DNA of 64,000 bases, from positions 3,782,001 to 3,846,000 of the forward strand of contig CP021238.1 of the NCBI GenBank assembly GCA_002291465.1, written 5' to 3'. This document shows positions 54,145 through 63,022 of the stretch, piece by piece. Position 1 is the stretch's first letter, and every line of letters starts with the position of its first letter. Under the pieces are notes generated by a model, which did not search any database, was not told the DNA's origin, and was given only the letters and a program-made list of their open reading frames with translations. The position numbers were made by a program, and so were the translations under genes. The DNA comes from Mycobacterium lepraemurium. Its GTDB lineage: Bacteria; Actinomycetota; Actinomycetes; Mycobacteriales; Mycobacteriaceae.

Positions 54145-55056
54145 ATGACTTCCTCTGACCCGGCCAACGCAGACCCCACCGGTCACGTCGACTTGGAGTC
54201 GCTGGCCGCTGACGCCAGCGCCGCCCGCGCGATCGAGGGCATGCAGGAAGCCGCCGCCACCCAGGACGACCGCCCGCAACCCCCGGTCGACCTGACCGCC
54301 GCTGCCTTCTTCGATGTCGACAACACGCTGGTGCGGGGCTCGTCGGCGGTGCACTTCGGTCGCGGGCTGGCCACCCGCAACTACTTCACCTATCGCGACG
54401 TCCTCGGATTCATCTACGCGCAAGCCAAATTCCAGGTGCTCGGCAAGGAGAACAGCAACGACGTCGCCGCCGGCCGGCGCAAGGCGCTCGCTTTCATCGA
54501 GGGCCGGTCGGTCGAGCAGCTGGTGGCCCTCGGCGAGGAGATCTACGACGAGATCATCGCCGACAAGATCTGGCCGGGCACCCGCGAGCTCACCCAGATG
54601 CACCTCGACGCCGGACAGCAGGTGTGGCTGATCACCGCCACGCCCTACGAACTCGCGGCCACTATCGCGCGACGGCTCGGCCTGACCGGCGCGCTGGGCA
54701 CGGTGGCCGAATCGATCGACGGCGTGTTCACGGGGCGGCTGGTCGGCGACATCCTGCACGGCACCGGCAAGGCACACGCGGTGCGCTCGCTGGCGATTCG
54801 CGAGGGGCTCAACCTGAAACGCTGCACCGCCTACTCCGACAGCTACAACGATGTGCCGATGCTGTCGCTGGTGGGCACCGCGGTGGCCATCAACCCCGAC
54901 GCCCGGCTGCGCGCCCTGGCCCGCGAACGCGGATGGGAGATTCGCGATTTCCGCACCGCCCGCAAGGCGGCCCGGATCGGGGTGCCGTCGGCGCTGGCGC
55001 TGGGCGCCGCCGGTGGTGCGCTGGCCGCTCTGGCCTCCAGACGGCAATCGCGCTGA
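54145..55056 (+). CDS. serB1: serB1, HAD-IB phosphatase
   Basis: A HAD-superfamily phosphatase of 303 residues, related to phosphoserine phosphatases. Motif I FFDVDNTLVRG (DxDxT), motif II LITATPYELA, motif III Lys in HGTGKAHAVRSL and motif IV TAYSDSYNDVPML are all present. ATG 54145 has a perfect AGGAGG 8 bases ahead. A C-terminal hydrophobic helix (ALALGAAGGALAALAS) may anchor it. Serine synthesis is the usual annotation, but many HAD-IB proteins act on phospholipids. First gene of serB1-Rv0504c-cmaA2. Intact. Confidence 0.87.
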   Translation: MTSSDPANADPTGHVDLESLAADASAARAIEGMQEAAATQDDRPQPPVDLTAAAFFDVDNTLVRGSSAVHFGRGLATRNYFTYRDVLGFIYAQAKFQVLGKENSNDVAAGRRKALAFIEGRSVEQLVALGEEIYDEIIADKIWPGTRELTQMHLDAGQQVWLITATPYELAATIARRLGLTGALGTVAESIDGVFTGRLVGDILHGTGKAHAVRSLAIREGLNLKRCTAYSDSYNDVPMLSLVGTAVAINPDARLRALARERGWEIRDFRTARKAARIGVPSALALGAAGGALAALASRRQSR

Positions 55057-55100
55057 TAAGCTGCGCCGCGCAGACATTTTTGAGCGGAGAGCACAGCGGC

Positions 55101-55625
55101 ATGACAGTCCCCAAAGAAGCCGAAGGACTTATCGGCAGCCATTACCGCGCACCCGACTACTTCGAGGTCGGTCGCGAGAAGATCCGCGAGTTCGCGCTCG
55201 CGGTCAAAGACGACCACCCCGCGCACTTCGACGAGAGTGAATCCGCCGCAGCTGGGTACCCCGACATGGTGGCGCCCCTCACGTTCCTCGCGATCGCAGG
55301 TCGCCGCGTGCAGCTGGAGATCTTCACCAAGTTCAGCATCCCCATCAACATCGCCAGGGTCATTCACCGCGACCAGAAGTTCAAGTTCCATCGCCCGATC
55401 CTGGCCCACGACAGGCTGTATTTCGACACCTATCTAGACTCGGTGATCGAGTCCCACGGCACCGTGCTCGCGGAGATCCGCAGCGAAGTGACCGATGCCG
55501 ATGGAAAGCCGATTGTCACCAGCGTCGTCACGATGCTGGGGGAGGCCGCACACCAAGAGGCCGACACGGCAGCGACCGCCGCGGCAGTTGCATCCATATC
55601 AGCAGGAAAGTTAGGGGCGATATAG
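55101..55625 (+). CDS. MaoC-like N-terminal hydratase fold protein (Rv0504c, HadA-like)
   Basis: A 174-residue single hot-dog protein of the UPF0336/FAS1-like dehydratase group, related to HadA/HadC of mycolate FAS-II. YRAPDYFEVGREKIREFALAV and YPDMVAPLTFLAIAGRR are typical, and it lacks the hydratase-2 Asp-His pair, as structural partners do. ATG 55101. It ends one base before cmaA2 starts, so the two are coupled, consistent with a mycolic acid role. Intact. Confidence 0.85.
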   Translation: MTVPKEAEGLIGSHYRAPDYFEVGREKIREFALAVKDDHPAHFDESESAAAGYPDMVAPLTFLAIAGRRVQLEIFTKFSIPINIARVIHRDQKFKFHRPILAHDRLYFDTYLDSVIESHGTVLAEIRSEVTDADGKPIVTSVVTMLGEAAHQEADTAATAAAVASISAGKLGAI

Positions 55626-56525
55626 ATGACGTCACAGGGGGAAACACAGCTCAAACCACCCGTCGAGGCGGTCCGATCCCACTACGACAAGTCGAACGAG
55701 TTCTTCAAGCTCTGGCTTGACCCGTCGATGACCTACAGCTGCGGCTACTGGGAAGAGGGCGCCAAGACGCTGGAAGAGGCCCAGTACGCCAAGCGCAAGC
55801 TCGCGCTGGACAAGCTGAACCTCGAGCCGGGAATGACGCTGCTCGACATCGGCTGCGGCTGGGGTTCCACCATGCGCCACGCCGTGGAGGAGGACGACGT
55901 CGACGTCATCGGCTTGACGCTCAGCGAGAACCAGTACGCCCATTGCGTGGCGGAATTCGACAAGATGGACACCCCCCGCCGCAAAGAGGTGCGGATCCAG
56001 GGATGGGAGGAATTCCCCGACGAGCCGATCGACCGCATCGTGTCGCTGGGCGCGTTCGAGCACTTCGCCGACGGCGCCGGTGACGCCGGGTACGAGCGCT
56101 ACGCCACCTTCTTCAAGAAGTACTACGACCTGCTGCCCGACGACGGCCGCATGCTGCTGCACTCGATCGTGGTGCCGACCCGCGAAGAGGGCAACGCGAT
56201 GGGCTTGAAGGTGAACATGACCCTGCTGCGGTTCATCAGCTTCATCCTCAAGGAGATCTACCCGGGCGGGAAGCTGCCGCAGGTCAACCTGGTGGACAAG
56301 TACGCCACCGACGCGGGTTTCAAGATCGAGCGGCGCCACTTCATCGGAAAGAACTACGTCCCGACGCTGACCGCCTGGGGCGACGCGCTCGAGGCGCACA
56401 AGGAAGAGGCGATCGCCCTCAAGGGTCAGGAGACCTACGACATCTACCTCAAGTACTTGCGGGGCTGCGCCGAGCTGTTCCGCGACGGCTACACCAACGT
56501 CTGCCAGTTCACCATGGTCAAGTAG
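55626..56525 (+). CDS. cmaA2: cmaA2, cyclopropane mycolic acid synthase
   Basis: SAM-dependent methyltransferase that forms the trans-cyclopropane of mycolic acids. It has 299 residues. HYDKSNEFFKLWLDPSMTYSC is the substrate end, TLLDIGCGWGSTMRHAV the SAM site, then GLTLSENQYAHCV and IVSLGAFEHFADG. A paralogue such as MmaA or PcaA is possible from motifs alone, but the position beside Rv0504c/serB1 and galE2 supports CmaA2. The ATG directly follows the previous stop. Intact. Confidence 0.92.
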   Translation: MTSQGETQLKPPVEAVRSHYDKSNEFFKLWLDPSMTYSCGYWEEGAKTLEEAQYAKRKLALDKLNLEPGMTLLDIGCGWGSTMRHAVEEDDVDVIGLTLSENQYAHCVAEFDKMDTPRRKEVRIQGWEEFPDEPIDRIVSLGAFEHFADGAGDAGYERYATFFKKYYDLLPDDGRMLLHSIVVPTREEGNAMGLKVNMTLLRFISFILKEIYPGGKLPQVNLVDKYATDAGFKIERRHFIGKNYVPTLTAWGDALEAHKEEAIALKGQETYDIYLKYLRGCAELFRDGYTNVCQFTMVK

Positions 56526-56535
56526 GCCGGCCAGC

Positions 56536-56584
56536 GTCGAGTTGTTGGGCCGAAAAACGGCTTAATCGCCCAACAACTCGACGT
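56536..56584. terminator. bidirectional hairpin between cmaA2 and Rv0502-like gene
   Basis: cgtcgagttgttgggc (56536-56551) and gcccaacaactcgacg (56569-56584) are perfect 16-bp arms with a 17-base loop, located between two convergent genes 11 and 22 bases from their stops. Probable shared terminator. Confidence 0.7.
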
Positions 56585-56605
56585 CCGGCGGGTAAGCCGA
56601 AGAAC

Positions 56606-57670
56606 TCAGCCGAAGAAGATGTTGCGGCGGCCGGCCAGCAGCCGGTACAGCGTCTGCTGGATGGTCTCGCGCACCTGGTCGGTCAGCTCGAAGGTGACCA
56701 TCGGGTCGTCGGCGTCGGAGGCCGCGTAATCGCCGGTGTAGATCGGCTCACCGAACGCGATGTGCCACTTCGACGGCAGTGGCACCAACCCCATCGGCCC
56801 GGCCAACGGGAAGAGCGGCGTGACCGGGAAGTAGGGAAGCCCGAACAGCCGGGCCAGCAGCTTGACGTCGGTCAGCATCGGGTAGATCTCCTCGGACCCG
56901 ATGATCGAGCACGGGATGATCGGCGCCTTGGTCCGCAACGCGGCAGTGACGAACCCGCCGCGGCCGAACCGCTGCAGCCGGTAGCGGTCCTCGAACCGCT
57001 TGCCCAGCCCCTTGTAGCCCTCCGGGAACACGGCGGTCAGCGCACCGGCTGCCAGCAGCCGGTGCGCGTCGGTGGTGCAGGCCATGGTGTGGCCGGCCTT
57101 ACGGGCCGCCTCGCCCACCACCGGCAGGTCGAACACCATGTCGGCGGCCAGCAGCCGCAGGTTCCGGTGCGCGGGGTGCTCGTCGTGCACGGCCACCGAC
57201 AACATCAGCCCGTCGAACGGCAACACCCCGGCGTGATTGGCCACCACCAGGGCGGCGCCCTCGGCGGGCAGGTTCTCGATGCCGCTCACCTCGACCCGGA
57301 ACCAGGACCGGAAGAAGACCCGCAGCAGGGGCCGCACGATCGCGCTGTTGAAATGCGGGTCAAAGCCGAACTCGTCGACGCTGTAGTCACCGGTGAGGCG
57401 CTGACGCAGGAACCCGGCGACCGCGGCGACCCGCTGGGCCAGCTCGTTGAGCGGCGCCTCCGGCGACGACGCGCCGGCCGCGCGGCGGTGATCATCGATC
57501 TCGCGGACCACCGCGGCGATCTGCTCGGCGGATGCGCGGCCGCTGGGATCGGACAGCAGCGAAGGATGCTGGCGAGCTGACTCGGCCCGTTGATCGGCTC
57601 TCCGACGCGCCGCTACCCGACCCCGATTCGTGTGCAGTGGAATGACATTCGCTCTGGTTTCACCCGCCAC
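56606..57670 (-). CDS. lysophospholipid acyltransferase-like protein (Rv0502 homologue)
   Basis: A 354-residue PlsC-like glycerolipid acyltransferase. The domain begins near residue 115 with WFRVEVSGIENLPAEGAALV, then NHAGVLPFDGLML (His/Asp active site), and has TAVFPEGYKGLGKRFEDRY and APIIPCSIIGSEEIYP. GTG 57670 (VAGETRANVIPLH) is chosen by similarity; ATG 57694 in frame would overlap galE2. It is 5 bases after galE2 on the same strand. Intact. Confidence 0.86.
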   Translation of the reverse strand: MAGETRANVIPLHTNRGRVAARRRADQRAESARQHPSLLSDPSGRASAEQIAAVVREIDDHRRAAGASSPEAPLNELAQRVAAVAGFLRQRLTGDYSVDEFGFDPHFNSAIVRPLLRVFFRSWFRVEVSGIENLPAEGAALVVANHAGVLPFDGLMLSVAVHDEHPAHRNLRLLAADMVFDLPVVGEAARKAGHTMACTTDAHRLLAAGALTAVFPEGYKGLGKRFEDRYRLQRFGRGGFVTAALRTKAPIIPCSIIGSEEIYPMLTDVKLLARLFGLPYFPVTPLFPLAGPMGLVPLPSKWHIAFGEPIYTGDYAASDADDPMVTFELTDQVRETIQQTLYRLLAGRRNIFFG

Positions 57671-57675
57671 GATAC

Positions 57676-58803
57676 CTACCTGACCCCACCCCACGGAATT
57701 GGATTTCGGCTACCCCAGCGCTGGGCCAGGGCTATGGCGCGACTCTCCAGGGAGAGTACCCGATCTGGATCGATTATGGGAGTCAGGCCGCGGCCGCGAA
57801 CGTAGTCGTCGAAGGCCTCCGCGGTCGTCCATTTCGGCTGGTAGCCAAGCTCTGAGCGCATCCGGCTGGTGTCCATCACGCGGCCGTAGCTCAAATAATC
57901 GAACTGATCGCGACTGATCTCGTTGTAGCGGTTGGCGCGCCGCAACGAGTCCAGCGCCCAGACGCCGAAACCCGGTACCGGCAAAGGAATCCGGCCGGCC
58001 CGCCGGATCGCCTGCGAGAGCATGATGATGCCGTCGGCGCCGATGTTGAAGGTGCCGGCCTTGCCGGCCATCGCCGCGCGCTCCAGCGCGCCCAGCGCGT
58101 CCTGCTCGTGCAGCAGCTGCAGCCGCGCGTCCCGGCCGAGAATGGTCGGCACCAACGGGCCGGCCAGATAGCGCGACAGGGTGGTGCCCATCGCCGGGCC
58201 GATCATGTTGGCCAGCCGCAGGATCGTGACCGCGATGTCGGGCCGGCGCCGCCCCAGACCGCGCGCATAAGCCTCGATGTCCAGGCTGTCCTTGGCGAAG
58301 CCGGCCCGGAACGGCCGGCGGCTGGTGCTGTCCTCGGTGAACATCACCGGGTCGTGCGCACTGGAGCCGTACACCTCCGACGTCGACTTGAGCACCACCC
58401 GGCGCACCGACGGCGCCTTCTGGCAGGCGGCGAACAGCTGCATCGCGCCCATCACGTTGATCTCTTTGAGCGCCGCGGTGCCGCCGGACCGGGGCGCGTA
58501 CGACGCGGCCGCCGCGTGCACCACGGTGTCGACGTCGCCGTTGCGAATCACCTTGGCTATGAAGGGATTACGGATGTCGGCGCGGACGAACTCGGCGCGA
58601 CCCATTCGGCGCAGCATGTCCTTGCTCGGGGCGATCGCGTCCACCGCGATGACCCCTTTTACCATCGGGTTCTGCGCCAGGCGAGCGGTCAGGTAGCCGC
58701 CGAGGAACCGGCAGGCGCCGGTGACCAACACGATTTTGGGGTAGTGCACCGTGTTGCCGGCGGTGTCGTCCGGTCCGGAATTGTGCCCATTCGACGGATC
58801 CAC
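57676..58803 (-). CDS. galE2: galE2-like NAD-dependent epimerase
   Basis: A 375-residue extended SDR. The nucleotide motif is VLVTGACRFLGGYLTARL, slightly altered from GxxGxxG, followed by DTVVHAAAASYAPRSGG and KSTSEVYGSSAHDP. No standard YxxxK is obvious (SLDIEAYARGLGRR), so true UDP-galactose epimerase activity is doubtful. It precedes the acyltransferase by 5 bases and probably shares its transcript. Intact. Confidence 0.84.
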   Translation of the reverse strand: MDPSNGHNSGPDDTAGNTVHYPKIVLVTGACRFLGGYLTARLAQNPMVKGVIAVDAIAPSKDMLRRMGRAEFVRADIRNPFIAKVIRNGDVDTVVHAAAASYAPRSGGTAALKEINVMGAMQLFAACQKAPSVRRVVLKSTSEVYGSSAHDPVMFTEDSTSRRPFRAGFAKDSLDIEAYARGLGRRRPDIAVTILRLANMIGPAMGTTLSRYLAGPLVPTILGRDARLQLLHEQDALGALERAAMAGKAGTFNIGADGIIMLSQAIRRAGRIPLPVPGFGVWALDSLRRANRYNEISRDQFDYLSYGRVMDTSRMRSELGYQPKWTTAEAFDDYVRGRGLTPIIDPDRVLSLESRAIALAQRWGSRNPIPWGGVR

Positions 58804-58854
58804 CCGAACAGCCTAACGGCCGGGCGGGGCGGCGGCACCGGGCCGCCGACGGAG

Positions 58855-58956
58855 TTACTTGCCGAGTTTTCTGCGCTGCACCCGAGTGCGACGCAGCAGC
58901 TTGCGGTGCTTCTTCTTCGACATACGCTTGCGCCGCTTCTTGATTACTGAACCCAT
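58855..58956 (-). CDS. small basic ribosomal protein bS22 (AURKAIP1/COX24 domain)
   Basis: A 33-residue protein from ATG 58956 to TAA 58855: [20 protein letters not shown], then [12 protein letters not shown]. It is almost entirely Lys/Arg. This is the actinobacterial small-subunit protein bS22 found in mycobacterial ribosomes. It is too short for usual gene callers. Intact. Confidence 0.93.
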
Positions 58957-59091
58957 AACTCCGCTATCTGACCGTGGCCTGCTTCAAAGATTGGACCCGG
59001 ACACTTTACCCGGCCGGATGCATCGAACACCAAACCGGAGTCGGGTGACCGCGCCCGCGCAGGACCGGTACCCGCCGCGCCGTCGTCGGGC

Positions 59092-59349
59092 TCAGCCGGC
59101 GTCGAAGTAGGACGTCTCCAGCGTGTCGTGGACGGCCTTGGCGTGCACCCGAAACGACCGCCCCACCCGCACCGCGGGCAGTTCGCCGTTGTGCACCAAC
59201 CGGTAGACCGTCATCTTGGAGACCCGCATCAACGCGGCCACCTCGGCGACGGTGAGAAATTGCGTCCTGCCCTGCTGGCCGTCGCCGGAACCGGCGTCCC
59301 GTGCCTTACCTGCAGAATCTCGCGCTGATGGCCCGTTCGTAGACGTCAT
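59092..59349 (-). CDS. excisionase/MerR-like helix-turn-helix protein (Rv0500A)
   Basis: 85 residues. A disordered Ser/Gly-rich N-terminus precedes a BldC/excisionase-type winged helix: FLTVAEVAALMRVSKMTVYRL, then VHNGELPAVRVGRSFRVH. ATG 59349. It lies between proC and bS22. A small DNA-binding regulator; targets unknown. Intact. Confidence 0.87.
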   Translation of the reverse strand: MTSTNGPSARDSAGKARDAGSGDGQQGRTQFLTVAEVAALMRVSKMTVYRLVHNGELPAVRVGRSFRVHAKAVHDTLETSYFDAG

Positions 59350-59486
59350 CGCAACCCAATCGTGTCAGGCACGCGCATGCCAGCGGCTTCCCCTCCGCTG
59401 GCACCGACACGCGCTTACACAAGGAGAATAGCGGGACTAATGGGGTTACTGGTACTGGTGGGGGACAATCAGTTCAAATTCTTGGA

Positions 59487-60326
59487 TTACTCCGATGTAA
59501 TCCTTAGCTGCTCAGAGCGTATTTTGGCGGCCTGGACGGCTGCGTCGACGGCCGCCCGCAGGCCCCCCCGCTCCAGCTCGCGCAGGCCGGCCGCGGTGGT
59601 GCCGCCCGGGGACGTCACCGTGGCCCGCAGCTGGGTGGCGGTGGCGTCCATCCGCTCCAGCAGCATCGCGGCCGAGCCGGCCATGGTCTGGGCGGTCAGG
59701 TCGGCGGCCACCTCGCGGCTCAGGCCCGCGGCCACCCCGGCGTCCACCAGGGCCTCCACCAGCAGGAAGAAATACGCCGGTCCGGAGCCGGACAGGGCGG
59801 TGACGGCGTCCATCTGGCTCTCCGGCACGCTCAGCACGCCCCCGACCGAGTCGAACAGCGCCGAGACGCCCTCGAGCTGCGGGGCGGTGACAAAGCGGCC
59901 CTTGGCCAGCGCGGTAACCCCGGCGCCGACCAGCGCGGCCGCGTTCGGCATGGCCCGCACCACCGGTGTCCCGGCCGGCAGCCGGGATTCGAAGTAGCCG
60001 ATGGTGACCCCGGCGGCGACCGTGACGAACACCTGCTCGGCGGTGTCGCTCTCGGCCTGGCCGGCGGCGCGGGCGATCTCGGACATCACCGACTCGACGT
60101 CAGCCGGTTTCACCGCGACCACGACGAACGACGCGTTTTCCACCGCGTCGGCCACCGAGGTGATCAGCACCGAGTAGGTGTCGGCCAGATATTTAGCGCG
60201 CTCGGGAACCCGCTCGACCACCACCAGGTCCTTGACCTGCCGGCCCGCCCGCAGCAGACCCGACAGCAGGGCCTCCCCGATGCTGCCGCCACCGATGATC
60301 GCGATTCTTGCCATGCCGGACAGCAT
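59487..60326 (-). CDS. proC: proC, pyrroline-5-carboxylate reductase
   Basis: Last step of proline synthesis. It has 279 residues. The nucleotide motif is RIAIIGGGSIGEALLSGLL, then VVAVKPADVESV, VVRAMPNAAALVGAG, and the active-site helix SGSGPAYFFLLVEALVDAG with TSPGGTTAAGLRELE. ATG 60326 (MLSGMARIAII) is chosen because the M. tuberculosis protein begins MLFGLARIAII; ATG 60314 is also in frame. Intact. Confidence 0.93.
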   Translation of the reverse strand: MLSGMARIAIIGGGSIGEALLSGLLRAGRQVKDLVVVERVPERAKYLADTYSVLITSVADAVENASFVVVAVKPADVESVMSEIARAAGQAESDTAEQVFVTVAAGVTIGYFESRLPAGTPVVRAMPNAAALVGAGVTALAKGRFVTAPQLEGVSALFDSVGGVLSVPESQMDAVTALSGSGPAYFFLLVEALVDAGVAAGLSREVAADLTAQTMAGSAAMLLERMDATATQLRATVTSPGGTTAAGLRELERGGLRAAVDAAVQAAKIRSEQLRITSE

Positions 60327-60341
60327 CGCAGACACCGCCGG

Positions 60342-61184
60342 CTAAGGAGCGGCAGGGACCAGGGCCAGCTGGCGGGCCTGCACCACCAGGCGGCCCAGGC
60401 TGTCGACGACGGTGTGGTCCTCGTCGAACCAGTCGTGCCCGATCTCGGTGCAGGTCGCGATGATGCGCAGCCAGCCGTCGGCCGGCAGGCCCCGCAGAAA
60501 CGCGGTGAGCTGGATCGTCGGCGCCCAGCCGGTGCGGTCCACGGCGAAGGTGACCGGCGCCGACAGGTCGCCGCACATCAGCGCGAACAGCGCGTCCGGC
60601 GCCACCCCGCGGGGGCGTGCCCACATCTGGATCACCGGCGGTCGCCCGTCGGCGCGGTGCTGCATCGTCGACAACGCCGGCCGCACGTCGCATCCCTCGC
60701 CCAGATTCACCAGGCCGGCCAGCGGGCGCCCGGGCCCGATCGGTTCAATGTCGTCGGGCGGTTCGGGCGGCATCAGAGCCGGCACCGGGTTGGCCGACAG
60801 CAGCGGCTTGGCGCTTGCCGCCGATCCGTCGGCCGGAAAGTGCTCCGGCTCACCGAGATTGACGACAGCGTGCACGGCAGTCCGCTCACCTTGGGTGAGC
60901 TCGACGTCGACCGCGCTGATCCGCCGGCCGCGCTTGCGGATCGACGTCACCAACCGCATCGACCCCGGATCGGGCGCCCACAGGAAGCTGGCCGACACCG
61001 CCACGGGCTGCTGGCCCGATTCCGGCCCGCCGGCGCAGGCGGTGCGGGCGGCGTTGGCGCACAGCGCCAGCATCGCGCCGCCGTGCACCTTGGGACCGAT
61101 GGTCCAACGCTTGTCGAGCTCACTATCGTAGACGCCGGATCCGGCCTCCCGCAACGTCATTGCGGTGGTGAATAGCGCGTTCAT
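60342..61184 (-). CDS. thioesterase-family protein, double hot-dog (Rv0499 homologue)
   Basis: A 280-residue TesB-like acyl-CoA thioesterase fold: SELDKRWTIGPKVHGGAMLAL at the N-terminus, SASFLWAPDPGSMRLVTSI, and the second domain with TIQLTAFLRGLPADGWLRI and IGHDWFDEDHTVVDSLGRLV. It is 15 bases upstream of proC on the same strand. Substrate unknown. Intact. Confidence 0.82.
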   Translation of the reverse strand: MNALFTTAMTLREAGSGVYDSELDKRWTIGPKVHGGAMLALCANAARTACAGGPESGQQPVAVSASFLWAPDPGSMRLVTSIRKRGRRISAVDVELTQGERTAVHAVVNLGEPEHFPADGSAASAKPLLSANPVPALMPPEPPDDIEPIGPGRPLAGLVNLGEGCDVRPALSTMQHRADGRPPVIQMWARPRGVAPDALFALMCGDLSAPVTFAVDRTGWAPTIQLTAFLRGLPADGWLRIIATCTEIGHDWFDEDHTVVDSLGRLVVQARQLALVPAAP

Positions 61185-61207
61185 GAACTCGGGGGTCTCC
61201 TGGGTGG

Positions 61208-62050
61208 TCAGCGCAGCAGATGGGTGCGGGCGAACTGTAGCGATTCGGCGAGCATCGCCTCCCGCTCAGTGGCGCTGCGCGCGCTGGACGTCGACACCTC
61301 GAGGATGACGTGGCCGGCGAAATGGCCGGCGGCCAGCATCTGGCACACCTCGGCGGTGGGCTGGGTGCCGCGGCCGGGCACCAGATGTTCGTCGGCGGGC
61401 AGCCCGTTGCCGTCGCACAGGTGCAGGTGCACCAGGCCGTTGCCCATCCGCCGCGCCATGTCCAGCGAATCGGTGCCGGCCGTCGCGGTGTGGGACAGGT
61501 CCAGCGTGTAGTGGGCGTGGTGGCCGTCCAGCGGGTCGTAGGACGGCGCGAACGCCGAGATCGCCGGGCCGGGACCGCCGCCGCGGCGGCGCATGCGTTC
61601 CAGCGACTGGCCCGCTCCGAAAAACCGGTCCGCCCGGAACGGGAACATGTTCTCCACCGCGATCATCACGTCGCTGGCCGCCTCCAGCGTCGCGACCTGC
61701 TCGGTGAACCCCTCGGCGTACCGCCGCTGCCAGCGGAACGGCGGATGCACGACGGCGGTCTGCGCGCCCAGTTGTTCGGCGGCGCGCACGCTGCGGTCGA
61801 GCTTGGGGATCGGGTTGGCGCCCCACACCCGCTGCGAGATCAGTAGGCACGGCGCGTGCACGGACAACACCGGCACCCGATAGCGCCGGGACAGCTTCTT
61901 GACGGCCGCGATGTCCTGGCTGACCGACTCGGCCCACACCATTAGCTCCACCCCGTCGTAGCCGAGCCGGGCCGCGTATTCGAACGCGGCCTCGGCCCGC
62001 AAAGGATACACCGAAGCCGTGGACAGGCCTACTTTGATGGCAGGACGCAC
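61208..62050 (-). CDS. TIM-barrel sugar phosphate isomerase/epimerase-like protein (Rv0498)
   Basis: A 280-residue xylose isomerase-like AP-endonuclease-2 family protein. Metal-type residues lie in GYDGVELMVW, VLSVHAPCLL, VVHPPFRWQ, MIAVENMFPF (Glu), YTLDLSHTATAG (Asp-His), HLHLCDGNG and VILEVSTSS. GTG 62050. It is between Rv0497-like and the thioesterase gene. Enzyme activity unknown. Intact. Confidence 0.84.
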   Translation of the reverse strand: MRPAIKVGLSTASVYPLRAEAAFEYAARLGYDGVELMVWAESVSQDIAAVKKLSRRYRVPVLSVHAPCLLISQRVWGANPIPKLDRSVRAAEQLGAQTAVVHPPFRWQRRYAEGFTEQVATLEAASDVMIAVENMFPFRADRFFGAGQSLERMRRRGGGPGPAISAFAPSYDPLDGHHAHYTLDLSHTATAGTDSLDMARRMGNGLVHLHLCDGNGLPADEHLVPGRGTQPTAEVCQMLAAGHFAGHVILEVSTSSARSATEREAMLAESLQFARTHLLR

Positions 62051-62065
62051 TGTCTGTCGGTGCCG

Positions 62066-63022
62066 CTAGCCCGACTGCAGCGACAGCACCAAAGGCCCCA
62101 GGGTGATCAACGCACCCACCGCGACCGCGATCAACGTGCTGGCGATGTCCTCGGTCTTGCGCACCACCCGCACCCCGACCACCAGGCCGAGGATGACCAG
62201 CACCGAGAGCACCAGGGCCACGATGCTGTTCCAGCGCCACAGCTGGTCGAAGGCCACGAACAGCCCGGCGCCGAACGCGACGGCCAGAATCGATTGCAGC
62301 ACAACCACACTGCCGCGCCAGATCGCCTCGAGCCTGCCGGGCGCCGGGTGTGCCGCCTCGGCGTCCTCGTCCTCGAGGTGCGCCGCGTCGAGGTCCTCGT
62401 CGGTCAGCGTCGCGGCATCCGCGTGGTCATCGTCGAGATCCTCGTCGAGCGCCGAATCCGATTGCAGATACGAGCGCACGTACGCGGAGTCCTCCAACGC
62501 CGGTTCGGCCTCGCGCACCTCGGAGTCCATCACGTCCACCGGAATGTCGGCGTAGTGGTCCATCGGGTCGGGGCTCATGTCCTCGGCGCCTGAGGATCGC
62601 CGGCCGGCGCCGTTGGCGGACGGGCCCGGCTCGGGCAGCGGCCGCGGGTAGGCGCTGCGCTCGGGGCCGGGGGCGCGCTTGGGCTGCGGCGGCGACTTGG
62701 GCCAGCGCGCCTCGGGCTCGGACCAGTAGGGGGCCTTGGGCTCGTCTTCAGCTACCGGTTCGGCGGGTTCGGCCACGGGTTGGGCGGGTACGGCCGTGTC
62801 GACGGTGTCGGTGGCGCCGGGTTGGTCGTCGGGCTCGTCGGCACGGATGACCGGGATCTCGCCGGTGAGCTCGGCCACGGTCACCGCGTCGCTGTCGCCG
62901 CGCCGCCGGCGACGCCGCCGGGTGACCGCCGGGGCGCCGATGGTTCCGTTTCTGGCCAGCAATTCGGCAACCGGGATCGGCCGAGTGCCCGGGCTCTCGG
63001 TCTCGGAATGCGGTCCGGTCAT
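62066..63022 (-). CDS. membrane protein with long acidic cytosolic domain (Rv0497)
   Basis: 318 residues. The N-terminal half is disordered, with a basic TRRRRRRRGDSD cluster and a Pro-rich part. An acidic stretch follows (ALDEDLDDDHADAATLTDED), then three hydrophobic helices from about residue 235 (SVVVLQSILAVAFGAGLFVA, IVALVLSVLVILGLVVGV, ASTLIAVAVGALITLG). ATG 63022 overlaps the ppx stop by 4 bases (ATGA). Several Thr sites could be Ser/Thr-kinase targets. Function unknown. Confidence 0.85.
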   Translation of the reverse strand: MTGPHSETESPGTRPIPVAELLARNGTIGAPAVTRRRRRRRGDSDAVTVAELTGEIPVIRADEPDDQPGATDTVDTAVPAQPVAEPAEPVAEDEPKAPYWSEPEARWPKSPPQPKRAPGPERSAYPRPLPEPGPSANGAGRRSSGAEDMSPDPMDHYADIPVDVMDSEVREAEPALEDSAYVRSYLQSDSALDEDLDDDHADAATLTDEDLDAAHLEDEDAEAAHPAPGRLEAIWRGSVVVLQSILAVAFGAGLFVAFDQLWRWNSIVALVLSVLVILGLVVGVRVVRKTEDIASTLIAVAVGALITLGPLVLSLQSG